From Clostridiales bacterium (GTDB taxonomy: Bacteria; Bacillota; Clostridia; Oscillospirales; CAG-272): a stretch of 64,000 bases of DNA. Under the pieces are notes generated by a model. The model searched no databases, was not told the DNA's origin, and saw only the letters and a program-made list of their open reading frames with translations. Shown in pieces: positions 42,471-50,056 of this stretch. Position 1 is the first letter of the stretch, and each line of letters begins with the position of its first letter. The stretch is from positions 42,513 to 106,512 of the forward strand of contig JAAZAV010000023.1 of the NCBI GenBank assembly GCA_012514145.1, read 5' to 3'. The translations under genes were made by a program, and so were the position numbers.

Positions 42471-43544
42471 ATGCGCCCGGCAGCCCTTTCTAAGGTTTCG
42501 GACGGAGAAAAAATATTGCTCGGCATGAGCGGCGGGGTTGACAGTTCGGTCTCCGCCGCTCTTCTGCGCGACGCCGGCTATGAGGTGCGCTGCGCCCTGC
42601 TTATTATGAGCGGGCACACCGACGCCGCTCCCGCCATCGCCGCCGCAGAGACGCTCGGTCTGCCTCTCGACATAATCGACTGCCGCGCCGAATTCGAGAG
42701 CATCGTTGTCCGTGACCTTGTGTCGGAATACTGCCGCGGCCGCACACCGAATCCCTGCGTGCGCTGCAACTCCGATGTGAAATTCGCGGCTCTTGCCCGG
42801 CATGCCGACAGTCTGGGTATAAAGTATATCGCCACCGGACACTATGCCGATGTGGGTTTCGATGACGGACGGTATTATATATGCCGCTCCCCCGGCTCTC
42901 TGCAGAAGGATCAGAGCTATGTGCTGTGGCGGCTGGGAGAGGGTCTGCTGCCGAGGCTGAAACTGCCTCTTGCCGGCTATGACAAGGACGAGGTTCGCCG
43001 CCTTGCCCGTGAGCTGGGGCTGAACTCCGCCGACGCCCCCGACAGCCAGGAGATCTGCTTCATACCCGACCGGGATTACGCCGCCTATGTGCGGAGCCGC
43101 GCCCTGTCCTCCCCCGAATACGCAGCCGCCTGCACTCCCGGCAGGATTCTCGATTCCTCGGGCAGAACAATCGGCGAACACGAGGGCATAATTCACTACA
43201 CGGTGGGTCAGCGCAAGGGGATAGGCGCCTGGGGACGCCCCGCCTTCGTGCTGGCGATAGATGCCGACGCCAATACGATAACTCTCGGCTTCTCGGGCGA
43301 CGAATACGGCTCCCGTCTGCGCGTCGGGGGACTGAACTTTCAGCTTCTCCCCCCGATGAAAGAGGGAGAACTGCGCTGCGAAGTAAAAATACGCTACGCC
43401 GCGCCCCCCGTACCCGCCCTCGTCCGATTTTATAATGAATATGCCGAAATCCTCTTTGACCGACCCGTCCGCGCCATAGCCCCGGGTCAGTCGGCTGTCT
43501 GCTACGACGGCGGCAGGATACTGTTCGGCGGCGTGATAGGATAA
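42471..43544 (+). CDS. mnmA: tRNA-specific 2-thiouridylase
   Basis: The 357-residue MnmA adds sulfur to U34 of tRNAs for Lys, Glu and Gln. The PP-loop is SGGVDSS (20-26); the Cys pair is Cys99 in NPCVRCNS and Cys196 in QEICFIP; HYTVGQRKG and a C-terminal beta barrel follow. The start at 42471 is one base after the iscU stop, so translation is probably coupled; no separate ribosome site is seen. The iscS-iscU-mnmA order places the sulfur donor beside the acceptor enzyme. Confidence 0.95.
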   Translation: MRPAALSKVSDGEKILLGMSGGVDSSVSAALLRDAGYEVRCALLIMSGHTDAAPAIAAAETLGLPLDIIDCRAEFESIVVRDLVSEYCRGRTPNPCVRCNSDVKFAALARHADSLGIKYIATGHYADVGFDDGRYYICRSPGSLQKDQSYVLWRLGEGLLPRLKLPLAGYDKDEVRRLARELGLNSADAPDSQEICFIPDRDYAAYVRSRALSSPEYAAACTPGRILDSSGRTIGEHEGIIHYTVGQRKGIGAWGRPAFVLAIDADANTITLGFSGDEYGSRLRVGGLNFQLLPPMKEGELRCEVKIRYAAPPVPALVRFYNEYAEILFDRPVRAIAPGQSAVCYDGGRILFGGVIG

Positions 43545-43560
43545 CACCAAATAAGCAAAA

Positions 43561-43600
43561 AAGCCGTGTACGGTGACATTAAGTCTGCCGTATACGGCTT
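43561..43600. terminator. Bidirectional terminator after mnmA
   Basis: AAGCCGTGTACGG (43561-43573) pairs with 43588-43600 with one G-U, followed by TTGTGTT. It separates mnmA from the convergent small membrane-protein gene. Confidence 0.82.
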
Positions 43601-43636
43601 TTGTGTTATTAAATATTGTCTGCGATTCTCCGAGAG

Positions 43637-43981
43637 TCAGTCGTCCAGCGCCGACAGCAAGGACATAATAACCGCCACACCCAGTATAACCAGCGCGATG
43701 GTGAGCAGCGAGATATTGATATTCGCTTTGCCCTCGAAGTTGTGCTGACGTTCATCTTCGCCGCGCCGCTTGATGCCCAGCGAATAGCTGACATTGCCGC
43801 CCAGAGCGAGACAGTTTCCCGACTCATGTCTGCGGTATGCGGCGCAGAGCCGCTTCCGGCAATTTTCGGCGGCGTTCGACACGCAGGTGAACATATCCTT
43901 AACGCTCACTTTATTCTTAACCTTGACGCTTGTCTCATTATTATTGACACTTGTCTCGTTATTAACACTTGTCTCGTTCAT
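43637..43981 (-). CDS. Small single-pass membrane protein with NETSV repeats
   Basis: This 114-residue protein starts MNETSV with GAGGTGG close upstream of the ATG at 43981. The first 19 residues are three copies of an NETSV unit. A Cys-containing basic middle (CRKRLCAAYRRH) and a C-terminal hydrophobic helix (LLTIALVILGVAVIMSLL) follow, ending LDD. I do not recognise the family. The topology would put most of it on one side of the membrane. The reading frame has a plausible ribosome site, and the shared terminator with mnmA supports it as a real gene. Confidence 0.6.
   Translation of the reverse strand: MNETSVNNETSVNNNETSVKVKNKVSVKDMFTCVSNAAENCRKRLCAAYRRHESGNCLALGGNVSYSLGIKRRGEDERQHNFEGKANINISLLTIALVILGVAVIMSLLSALDD
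43925..43978 (-). repeat. Short tandem repeat coding for NETSV(N)N units
   Basis: Three imperfect copies of an 18- to 21-base unit encode NETSVN, NETSVNN, NETSV on the minus strand. Copy number could vary between strains. Confidence 0.65.
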
Positions 43982-44135
43982 ATTCCACCTCATAGAGCAT
44001 AGACCGCGGATACGGTAATTCATCGTGGGTGATATTGTAGCATTGATATTTCAAACAATCAAGGCGGATTTTGTTAACATTTTAATGTATTTTAATGTAA
44101 GGATAAGCTCAGCCCGGTAATTCGTGCGGAGAAGC

Positions 44136-44933
44136 TCAGCCCGAAACCCCGGCGGCGGGGCGGTAACGCGAGAGGAACCAGCGTTCGGCTTCATCGAGCG
44201 GCATTTCGTGGCCGCCGTCGAACATATGCAGGAACACACGGGCTTTCGGGTCTATTTTATGCACCGCCTCGTAAATGTCCCACCCGTGATGGCAGGGAAT
44301 GGAGGGATCGTATACACCCGACCATATCGATGTCTCGGAGCGGGCGATCTCGGCGGCGTAGGTCAGCGGGGAGCGATATTTATACTCGTCATAGGTGACG
44401 GGAGAGGGCTCGCCGCCGCAGCAGGCCTCCATGTCGAGGGCGTAACTGCCGCCTACGGGATTGTCCTTCTTCTCGTGATACCAGGTCTCCACCGAGGTCA
44501 GCGGCACGAAGGACGCCACCGCCCGCCAGTAGGTGGGGGCATAACCCGCCATCAGCAGAGCCATATGACCGCCGCCGCTCACACCCATGATGAAAATATT
44601 GCCGCCGTCCACCGGATAATTCGCCTTTACATAATCGACGGCGTCGATAATGTCCTGTTTCGCCAGCCGCGAGCCGCAGGCCTCCGCCGCCCGGGGATTC
44701 GTTCTGAGGTTCGGTCCCCGGAACTCGGGGAGCAGCAGGCTCCAGCCCAGCTTTTCGGCGAAGGGCAGAAGATTGTCCACCTGATTGAAACGATCTCCGC
44801 TCCAGGGGTGCAGCCCCACGATGAGAGGCTTTCCCTCGCCGCCCATACAGAACAGCGAAGGCTCGGAACTGCCGTCAAGGGTGGAGGTGACATGCAGCTC
44901 GGTCATGCGGTCAAGGTGTTTGGGTTTTGTCAT
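44136..44933 (-). CDS. Alpha/beta-hydrolase esterase of the prolyl-oligopeptidase type
   Basis: This 265-residue protein has the nucleophile elbow GVSGGG (Ser119), an oxyanion region GLHPWSGD near residue 40, and the catalytic His in DGGHEMP near residue 243. No signal peptide. Enzymes of this type remove acetyl, feruloyl or other acyl groups from sugars, or cleave peptides. As last gene of an operon with a GH28-like enzyme (4-base overlap with it), a pectin or oligosaccharide esterase role is likely. The catalytic Asp is probably in SGVYDPSIP. Confidence 0.85.
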   Translation of the reverse strand: MTKPKHLDRMTELHVTSTLDGSSEPSLFCMGGEGKPLIVGLHPWSGDRFNQVDNLLPFAEKLGWSLLLPEFRGPNLRTNPRAAEACGSRLAKQDIIDAVDYVKANYPVDGGNIFIMGVSGGGHMALLMAGYAPTYWRAVASFVPLTSVETWYHEKKDNPVGGSYALDMEACCGGEPSPVTYDEYKYRSPLTYAAEIARSETSIWSGVYDPSIPCHHGWDIYEAVHKIDPKARVFLHMFDGGHEMPLDEAERWFLSRYRPAAGVSG

Positions 44934-46171
44934 GCAATTCCCTCCCCGTTCAGGGTTATGTCGGTACAGTCGTCGGTTGTAACAGGCTTATTAGCCGATG
45001 AGCCGCCACGGATGCGAAGCCCCTCAAAGTAAACGCCGTCACACTTTTTCAGCGCGAACACCGGACAGTCGACCGGCAGGCGTTCGGCAAAGACGGTCAC
45101 ATCACGCAGGCTGATGTTTGTCACACGGCTCGTGTCGTAATTCGCGTCATCAAAGCCGGTGAAGGGCATTGCCGCGGAAGGGGTGAGCATAAGATTCGAG
45201 AAGCTGATGTCCCGTACATAGCTTTCGTTGGGCAGGGGATGCTCTCCCGCCGCCACAAAGAGCTGAAGCGGTTCTTTCGCACGGATGCGCAGATTCGAGA
45301 ACAGCAGCCGTTCCACCCGGGTCGCGAAGCGCGATGCCGGGCTCCAGCGCCCCATAATGCCGATGCCGCCGCAGTTCTCAGCCTCGATATCAAGGTTTGA
45401 GAGAGTGCAGTCGCGGATAAGCCCGGAGCCTACGCCGATGCGTATGCCGTAGTCCCGCCAGGCGCGGATAACGCAGTTTGTTATGGTCACCCGCTCGCAG
45501 GGACGGGGATTTGTCAGCGGCTCATCGTAACCGCGTATGGCTATGGCGTCGTCTCCAACATCGATTATGCAGTCGCTCACCGTCACACCGTTGCAGCAGT
45601 CGATGTCGATGCCGTCATTAGTCCAGCGCGGGCGGTCGCCCTTTATGGTGACGCCGCGGACGAAAACGTCCTCGCAGCCGTGGAAGAACAGATGCCAGTA
45701 GGGGCTGTTGAATATGCGGACGTCGCTTATATGCACGCCTCGGCACTCGCAGATGAAGATCATCTGAGCCGGGCGGTTTTCGTCGGGGAACCAGTCGTGC
45801 CCGGTTGAGCGGGGATGCTTCTCGTTGACCCAGTGATAGCCCTCCCCGTCGATGGTGCCGCAGCCGTCAATTGTTATGTTTTCCTGTCCCACCGCGGTGA
45901 TGAGATGGGCGCCGGTGACCCACTCGGAGGAGAACACCCGGTTCTGCGGGCAGAAATCATCGGCGTTGTAGTCGCCGCGGTCATGACTGCCCCGCAGAAC
46001 CGCGTCGTGGGCGAGATGCAGACCGCCGTTGCTCCTAAGATACAGCGTGCCGATGCGGTAATCGCCCTTGGGGATGTAGACCATGCCGCCGTCGTCAATG
46101 GCAGCCTGTATTGCCGCCGTGTCAAGGGTGACACCGTCCCCCACCGCTCCGTAGTCCTTAATATTGCGCAT
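44930..46171 (-). CDS. GH28-like (polygalacturonase-type) beta-helix enzyme
   Basis: This 413-residue right-handed beta-helix begins with the pectate-lyase-like NIKDYGAVGDG signature. The GH28 acid residues are seen as NDGIDID (Asp186/Asp189) and VGDDAIAIRG (Asp207/Asp208). The usual following His-Gly block and the R-x-K motif are not clear; RIGVGSG stands where G-H-G is expected. No signal peptide, so it acts inside the cell or on imported oligomers. Its likely targets are galacturonate or rhamnose-containing oligosaccharides. It overlaps the esterase gene by four bases. Confidence 0.82.
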   Translation of the reverse strand: MRNIKDYGAVGDGVTLDTAAIQAAIDDGGMVYIPKGDYRIGTLYLRSNGGLHLAHDAVLRGSHDRGDYNADDFCPQNRVFSSEWVTGAHLITAVGQENITIDGCGTIDGEGYHWVNEKHPRSTGHDWFPDENRPAQMIFICECRGVHISDVRIFNSPYWHLFFHGCEDVFVRGVTIKGDRPRWTNDGIDIDCCNGVTVSDCIIDVGDDAIAIRGYDEPLTNPRPCERVTITNCVIRAWRDYGIRIGVGSGLIRDCTLSNLDIEAENCGGIGIMGRWSPASRFATRVERLLFSNLRIRAKEPLQLFVAAGEHPLPNESYVRDISFSNLMLTPSAAMPFTGFDDANYDTSRVTNISLRDVTVFAERLPVDCPVFALKKCDGVYFEGLRIRGGSSANKPVTTDDCTDITLNGEGIA

Positions 46172-46208
46172 ATACTTCTCCGGGATAATTACTGTATGTG
46201 TTTACCGT

Positions 46209-46799
46209 TCATTTATTCGGATTCAGCGCCATAAGCCCGGCGCCGTGCTCTTTCAGCCAGCCGTGCCGTTCATAGTAGTCGGGCAGAACCCGAAGCACCT
46301 CGGCATAGAAGGCGGCGGAATGGTTCGGTTCGCGCAGATGGCATAGTTCGTGCACCACCACCGCGTCGATAACCTCCTTCGGGGCAAGCATAATCATGCA
46401 GTTGAAGTTCAGATTCCCTTTGCCCGAGCAGCTGCCCCATCTGGTGCGCTGATTGCGTATGGTGATTCGGTTGAAGCTGACGCCTATTTTCTCAGCCCAG
46501 TATCGGCAGCGCCCGGGTATATAATCCATTGCCTCCTGTGACAGTTCCTGCAGCTTTTCGGCTGACAGGGGTTCCCGGCCTGCCGCTTTCGCATTCTGAC
46601 GGTTAATTCGTTCCTTTTCCAGCGTCTCCCGTATTCTGTCAAGCTGTGTCCCGATTATGCGGTATATCTCACTGTCGGATGCAGACAGGGGAGCGCGAAT
46701 CTCTATCCTGCCCCCGGATGTGATTCTTATGGCTACGGTCGACGTGCGGCGGTCGCTGCGTATTATATCGACGCGTTCGGCTATGTCGGAAGGGATCAT
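46209..46799 (-). CDS. YgjP-like (DUF45) metallopeptidase-fold protein
   Basis: This 196-residue protein has the conserved RTRWGSCS block (residues 118-125), then HELCHLREPNH (His150, Glu151, His154 and His160), the zinc motif of the YgjP/DUF45 family. These are SprT-related soluble proteins of uncertain substrate; some are linked to restriction-modification or stress. Its start overlaps the sialidase-like gene stop by four bases, so it is translated from the same mRNA as glycan genes, which is unusual company. The C-terminus is normal. Confidence 0.88.
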   Translation of the reverse strand: MIPSDIAERVDIIRSDRRTSTVAIRITSGGRIEIRAPLSASDSEIYRIIGTQLDRIRETLEKERINRQNAKAAGREPLSAEKLQELSQEAMDYIPGRCRYWAEKIGVSFNRITIRNQRTRWGSCSGKGNLNFNCMIMLAPKEVIDAVVVHELCHLREPNHSAAFYAEVLRVLPDYYERHGWLKEHGAGLMALNPNK

Positions 46800-48199
46800 G
46801 CCCGCTTGTCAAGGTACTGTCTGAAGTTCTCCAGACGGTGGAAGGTGGAGTAGTTGGCGTCGTGGAAGTTCCGCGCGCCGCTGATAGCCGTGCGGGAGAG
46901 GTAGAGCAGATCATCTCCTTCTATAATATAGGAGATATACTGCATGCCCACGTCGGACGGATTGCAGTCGGTATAGTCGTGCAGATCGAGACAGACATGC
47001 CAGTCAAAGAGATTGTCCGACACCGCCAGCGACAGCAGATTGCGGTTATGGGAAGAAGAGTCGCCCAGAATGCGCGAGATTATCGAGATATACTTGCCGG
47101 ACACCGGGTCGGGGGTGATCTCGAACTTGGAGTGGTTGCCCGGGAAGTGAATCACCCGGTCGTATTCCAGCGGCGCCTCGGGGTCGTCGGGATTTACCCG
47201 CATGACCATAGCCAGGCTGTGTTTGGGAGTGCAGGAGCCGTTGAGGTTGTAGCGCAGAATGTTGTACAGCTTGCTTCCGTCGGGTGAAGGAATGGTATTG
47301 CCCTCGATGCAGCCGGCGGCCTTTCCCTTCGCCACGCCCGGCCAATTCGGATTATAGGGCACCGGCTCGGTAAACAGCCACTTGTTGACGTCCAGCAGGT
47401 CGTCGTTGATCCCCACCGACGCCATCATGACCGCGTGATCGCCCTTCGCCCAGCAGCCGTATTCAAGCGCCGTCCAGAGCCTGCCGTTATACTCGCAGAA
47501 GCGCACCGGGTTGCGGTGACAGCCGTTCTCGTTCACCCTGCCCGAGCCGCGCAGCAGCACGGTGGGGACGCCGAAGGTCTGTCCGCCGTCAACCGAGCGC
47601 CCGATGAGCAGATCGCCGTACTCGGTGGACACGGCCATGCAGTACAGCACACTGCGGTAGATAAAGAGTCTCGGCCAGAAGCAGGGGAAAAGTTCGGTGT
47701 AATGGTACCAGGTTTCGCCGTCGTCGTCCGAGCGGAAGATAATGGCAAGGTTCTGAGGCATGTTGCCCGAGTAAACATCCATCGACGCCAGCAGGAAGCC
47801 GTCGGGATGCCGCACCAGAGAGGGGGAGCAGAGAGCGTGTCCCGAGAATGAGTAGGCGTTGTCCTCGGGATGCAGATAGTTGACCACCGTTCCGGGAGGC
47901 ACACCGGGACGGGCGAGGCGCACGCGGCTCTTTTTATCGTCCGCCGTGACGTAGAATTCATAGTCGCCGCCGGTGACAAGACCGCCGAGGGTGAATTTCG
48001 TGCCCGAGGTCACCGCCTCGTTGTATTCGCCGACGCCCCTCTCACGCCAGAAAACGTGATATGAACCGGTATGGGGGCACTCGTCCCACTCGAAGGAGAA
48101 GCCGTCGGTGAAGGGAACGATGCGGTTGACATATATGTCTCCGCCGTCAAAGAGCGGGGGAGTGTAGTGTCCGTGGCTCCAGGATATTGCGCCTTTCAT
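46796..48199 (-). CDS. Sialidase-like beta-propeller protein with N-terminal FN3-like domain
   Basis: About 467 residues from ATG 48199 (GGAGG six bases upstream). The first 100 residues resemble a fibronectin type III sandwich (FSFEWDECPHTGSYHVFWRE, YEFYVTADD). The rest shows Asp-box-like repeats (FRSDDDGETWY, GRSVDGGQTFG), as in sialidases and BNR-repeat proteins. The catalytic Arg triad cannot be assigned with certainty, so it may act on a different sugar. No signal peptide. It follows the nitrilase-GDPD gene by 22 bases. Confidence 0.75.
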   Translation of the reverse strand: MKGAISWSHGHYTPPLFDGGDIYVNRIVPFTDGFSFEWDECPHTGSYHVFWRERGVGEYNEAVTSGTKFTLGGLVTGGDYEFYVTADDKKSRVRLARPGVPPGTVVNYLHPEDNAYSFSGHALCSPSLVRHPDGFLLASMDVYSGNMPQNLAIIFRSDDDGETWYHYTELFPCFWPRLFIYRSVLYCMAVSTEYGDLLIGRSVDGGQTFGVPTVLLRGSGRVNENGCHRNPVRFCEYNGRLWTALEYGCWAKGDHAVMMASVGINDDLLDVNKWLFTEPVPYNPNWPGVAKGKAAGCIEGNTIPSPDGSKLYNILRYNLNGSCTPKHSLAMVMRVNPDDPEAPLEYDRVIHFPGNHSKFEITPDPVSGKYISIISRILGDSSSHNRNLLSLAVSDNLFDWHVCLDLHDYTDCNPSDVGMQYISYIIEGDDLLYLSRTAISGARNFHDANYSTFHRLENFRQYLDKRA

Positions 48200-48221
48200 G
48201 ATTTTCCTCCATTGATTATAT

Positions 48222-49892
48222 TTATATATTTGTGTCAGACTGCTGAAGAAAATTTCGCTGTATTGCGCCGCCGTCAATATACGCCTTCACCGCGTTGGCT
48301 ACTTTCAGATAGTCGTCGGTGAGTATGGTGTCCGCGCCCATTTTAATGAACTCCACAGCCTCGGCGGGGTCGTTGGCCCAGAAGATATTGACCTTTATCC
48401 CGTGCTTGCGCGCAAGGTCGATTGTGTCCTGATTGAAGTGGGGTTTGAAAAGCTGAATCTTCTCCGCCCCCAGCGCCAGGGCGCGTTTTGGCATCCGAAG
48501 CATATCCTCCCTGTCGCCGTCCCAGCCCACGCAGATATTGATGTCGGGCGCGATCTTTCTGAATTCCGCCAGGCCTTTGTCGGCGCCTGCCATCATGTAG
48601 CAGTGCCTTTCGGCTCCGTACTGGCGGATAAGCCCGGCGATGCGCTCGTACTGCGGGTCGAAACCGCCGTCTTCCCATATCTTCACATGGATGTTCATGA
48701 TCGTGGTACAGGAGAACTTTTTCAGAATCTCCTCGAAGGTAGTTATCTTGAGCCCCTGATAATTCTCGCCCCGTTTTACGCCGAAGTCCAGCGCCCGAAG
48801 TTCCTCTAAGGTGTGGTCGGAGATAAGTCCGGTGCCGTTTGAGACCCGGTCAATGGTGCTGTCGTGAATAGATACCAGCTCGCCGTCCTTCGTGCTCCAC
48901 AGGTCGAACTCGATTTCCTCGGCGCCCAGCGCCACCGCCGCGCCGAAGGCGGGCAGGGTGTTCTCGGGCAGCACCGATTTGAAGCCCCGGTGCGCGCAGA
49001 CCCGGGGATATGCCATGTCGTTGTCGGAGGGCACCATCATGCTTCCGGCTGGACGGTAAAGCCAGGGACGCCGCCCGTCGTCGATGTATTCATAGTGAGC
49101 CTTTGGAGCGCCCCGGAAACCGGCAGGCTTGAAGTATTTGTCATGCGGGTCGATTTCAAGCGTGCATAGCCCCACCCGATTTTTCATATCGGCGAGCATT
49201 TCGCCCTTTGGCGAGACTATCATCGAACAGCCGCCCGCCTGCGAATCCTCACCCAGCGACACCGAGGAGCGCAGCAGATAGGCGTTGGTGTTGTAGCAGA
49301 GGAAGCGGCCGATAAGGTCGAGGGCGTTGTGGCTGTCGGTGCGCTGATGGGAGCAGCCGATTATTATATCCACATTCTCCCGGGCGAGGACGGGGAAACT
49401 CTCGTACATGTAGAAGTCGTAGCAGGTCATAAAGCCGTAGCGCACGCCCTCAAGCTCAAGGGTATAGGGCTTTTCGTAAGCGTAACTGTATGAACAGTCA
49501 AGCTCGTTGCCTCCCTGTGCGGCGGTCTTTACCTCCGAGGGCGCTGGATGAGCCTTGCAGTATTTGCCCTTTACCTCACCGTCTCTGCCGAATGCCCAGG
49601 TTGTGTTCCGAAGCCCTGTCGGTGTGATGTCGGCGAAGTTCGCGAAAACTATGGCGCCGCAGCGTATAGCGGTTTTCTTCACCGTCTCGAATATTATTGA
49701 ATTGTACTTTGCAACAGCCGCGTGAAAGCCTTCTTTATCGTCGGCAGTCGCGGGAACGTCGCAGTATTCGGGCAGCACGATGACGTCCATTGTGTCGTCG
49801 CAGCGGGCGATGAGGTCGAGCATCCCCTCGAAGCGGCTCTGCATCCTGTCTGCCGAGAAGGAGTAAAGCGGCTGAACAATACATACTTTCAT
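48222..49892 (-). CDS. Fusion: carbon-nitrogen hydrolase + glycerophosphodiester phosphodiesterase
   Basis: This 556-residue protein has two complete domains. Residues 1-about 265 are a nitrilase-superfamily amidase with Glu42 (VLPEYC), Lys113 (KYCKAHP) and Cys157 (FMTCYDF). Residues about 295-545 are a GDPD barrel with His301 (CAHRGF), Glu328-x-Asp330 (EFDLW) and His343 (SIHDST). Both active sites look intact. The link is a short region at 266-295. It could cleave an amide and a phosphodiester in one compound such as an N-acyl ethanolamine phospholipid head group; this is inference. It is the first gene of a six-gene operon. Confidence 0.9.
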   Translation of the reverse strand: MKVCIVQPLYSFSADRMQSRFEGMLDLIARCDDTMDVIVLPEYCDVPATADDKEGFHAAVAKYNSIIFETVKKTAIRCGAIVFANFADITPTGLRNTTWAFGRDGEVKGKYCKAHPAPSEVKTAAQGGNELDCSYSYAYEKPYTLELEGVRYGFMTCYDFYMYESFPVLARENVDIIIGCSHQRTDSHNALDLIGRFLCYNTNAYLLRSSVSLGEDSQAGGCSMIVSPKGEMLADMKNRVGLCTLEIDPHDKYFKPAGFRGAPKAHYEYIDDGRRPWLYRPAGSMMVPSDNDMAYPRVCAHRGFKSVLPENTLPAFGAAVALGAEEIEFDLWSTKDGELVSIHDSTIDRVSNGTGLISDHTLEELRALDFGVKRGENYQGLKITTFEEILKKFSCTTIMNIHVKIWEDGGFDPQYERIAGLIRQYGAERHCYMMAGADKGLAEFRKIAPDINICVGWDGDREDMLRMPKRALALGAEKIQLFKPHFNQDTIDLARKHGIKVNIFWANDPAEAVEFIKMGADTILTDDYLKVANAVKAYIDGGAIQRNFLQQSDTNI

Positions 49893-49937
49893 ACAGGTGT
49901 ACCTCTTGCGGAAGCATATTTTCGCTTGTCTGTCCCG

Positions 49938-49966
49938 ATTATATCACAGCCTGCCGGTTATTTCAA
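49938..49966 (-). promoter_or_regulatory. Promoter of the nitrilase-GDPD operon
   Basis: On the minus strand TTGAAA (49961-49966), a 17-base spacer and TATAAT (49938-49943), divergent from the 49986 promoter. Confidence 0.75.
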
Positions 49967-49985
49967 TCGCAATAAAAACAATCGA

Positions 49986-50014
49986 TTGACTGGGCGCAAA
50001 CATTGTGATATAAT
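49986..50014 (+). promoter_or_regulatory. Promoter of the TIM-OYE cassette
   Basis: TTGACT (49986-49991), 17-base spacer, TATAAT (50009-50014), 43 bases before the start at 50057. Confidence 0.78.
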
Positions 50015-50056
50015 TATTCAACACGAAAAACCTGCAATAGATATGAGGTAAAAACT

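Noticed and set aside
42429..43550. Long open frame on the minus strand opposite mnmA
   Set aside because: It is the mirror frame of a clear MnmA gene with all motifs; no ribosome site and no recognisable domain.
44124..45032. Open frame antisense to the esterase and GH28-like genes
   Set aside because: It spans two coupled real genes and has no recognisable domain or ribosome site.
50003..50021. Second ArgR-like site near the TIM-OYE promoter (ATAATTATTCAA)
   Set aside because: Only one half-site agrees with the consensus; the other half fails, and the match mostly comes from the TATAAT box.
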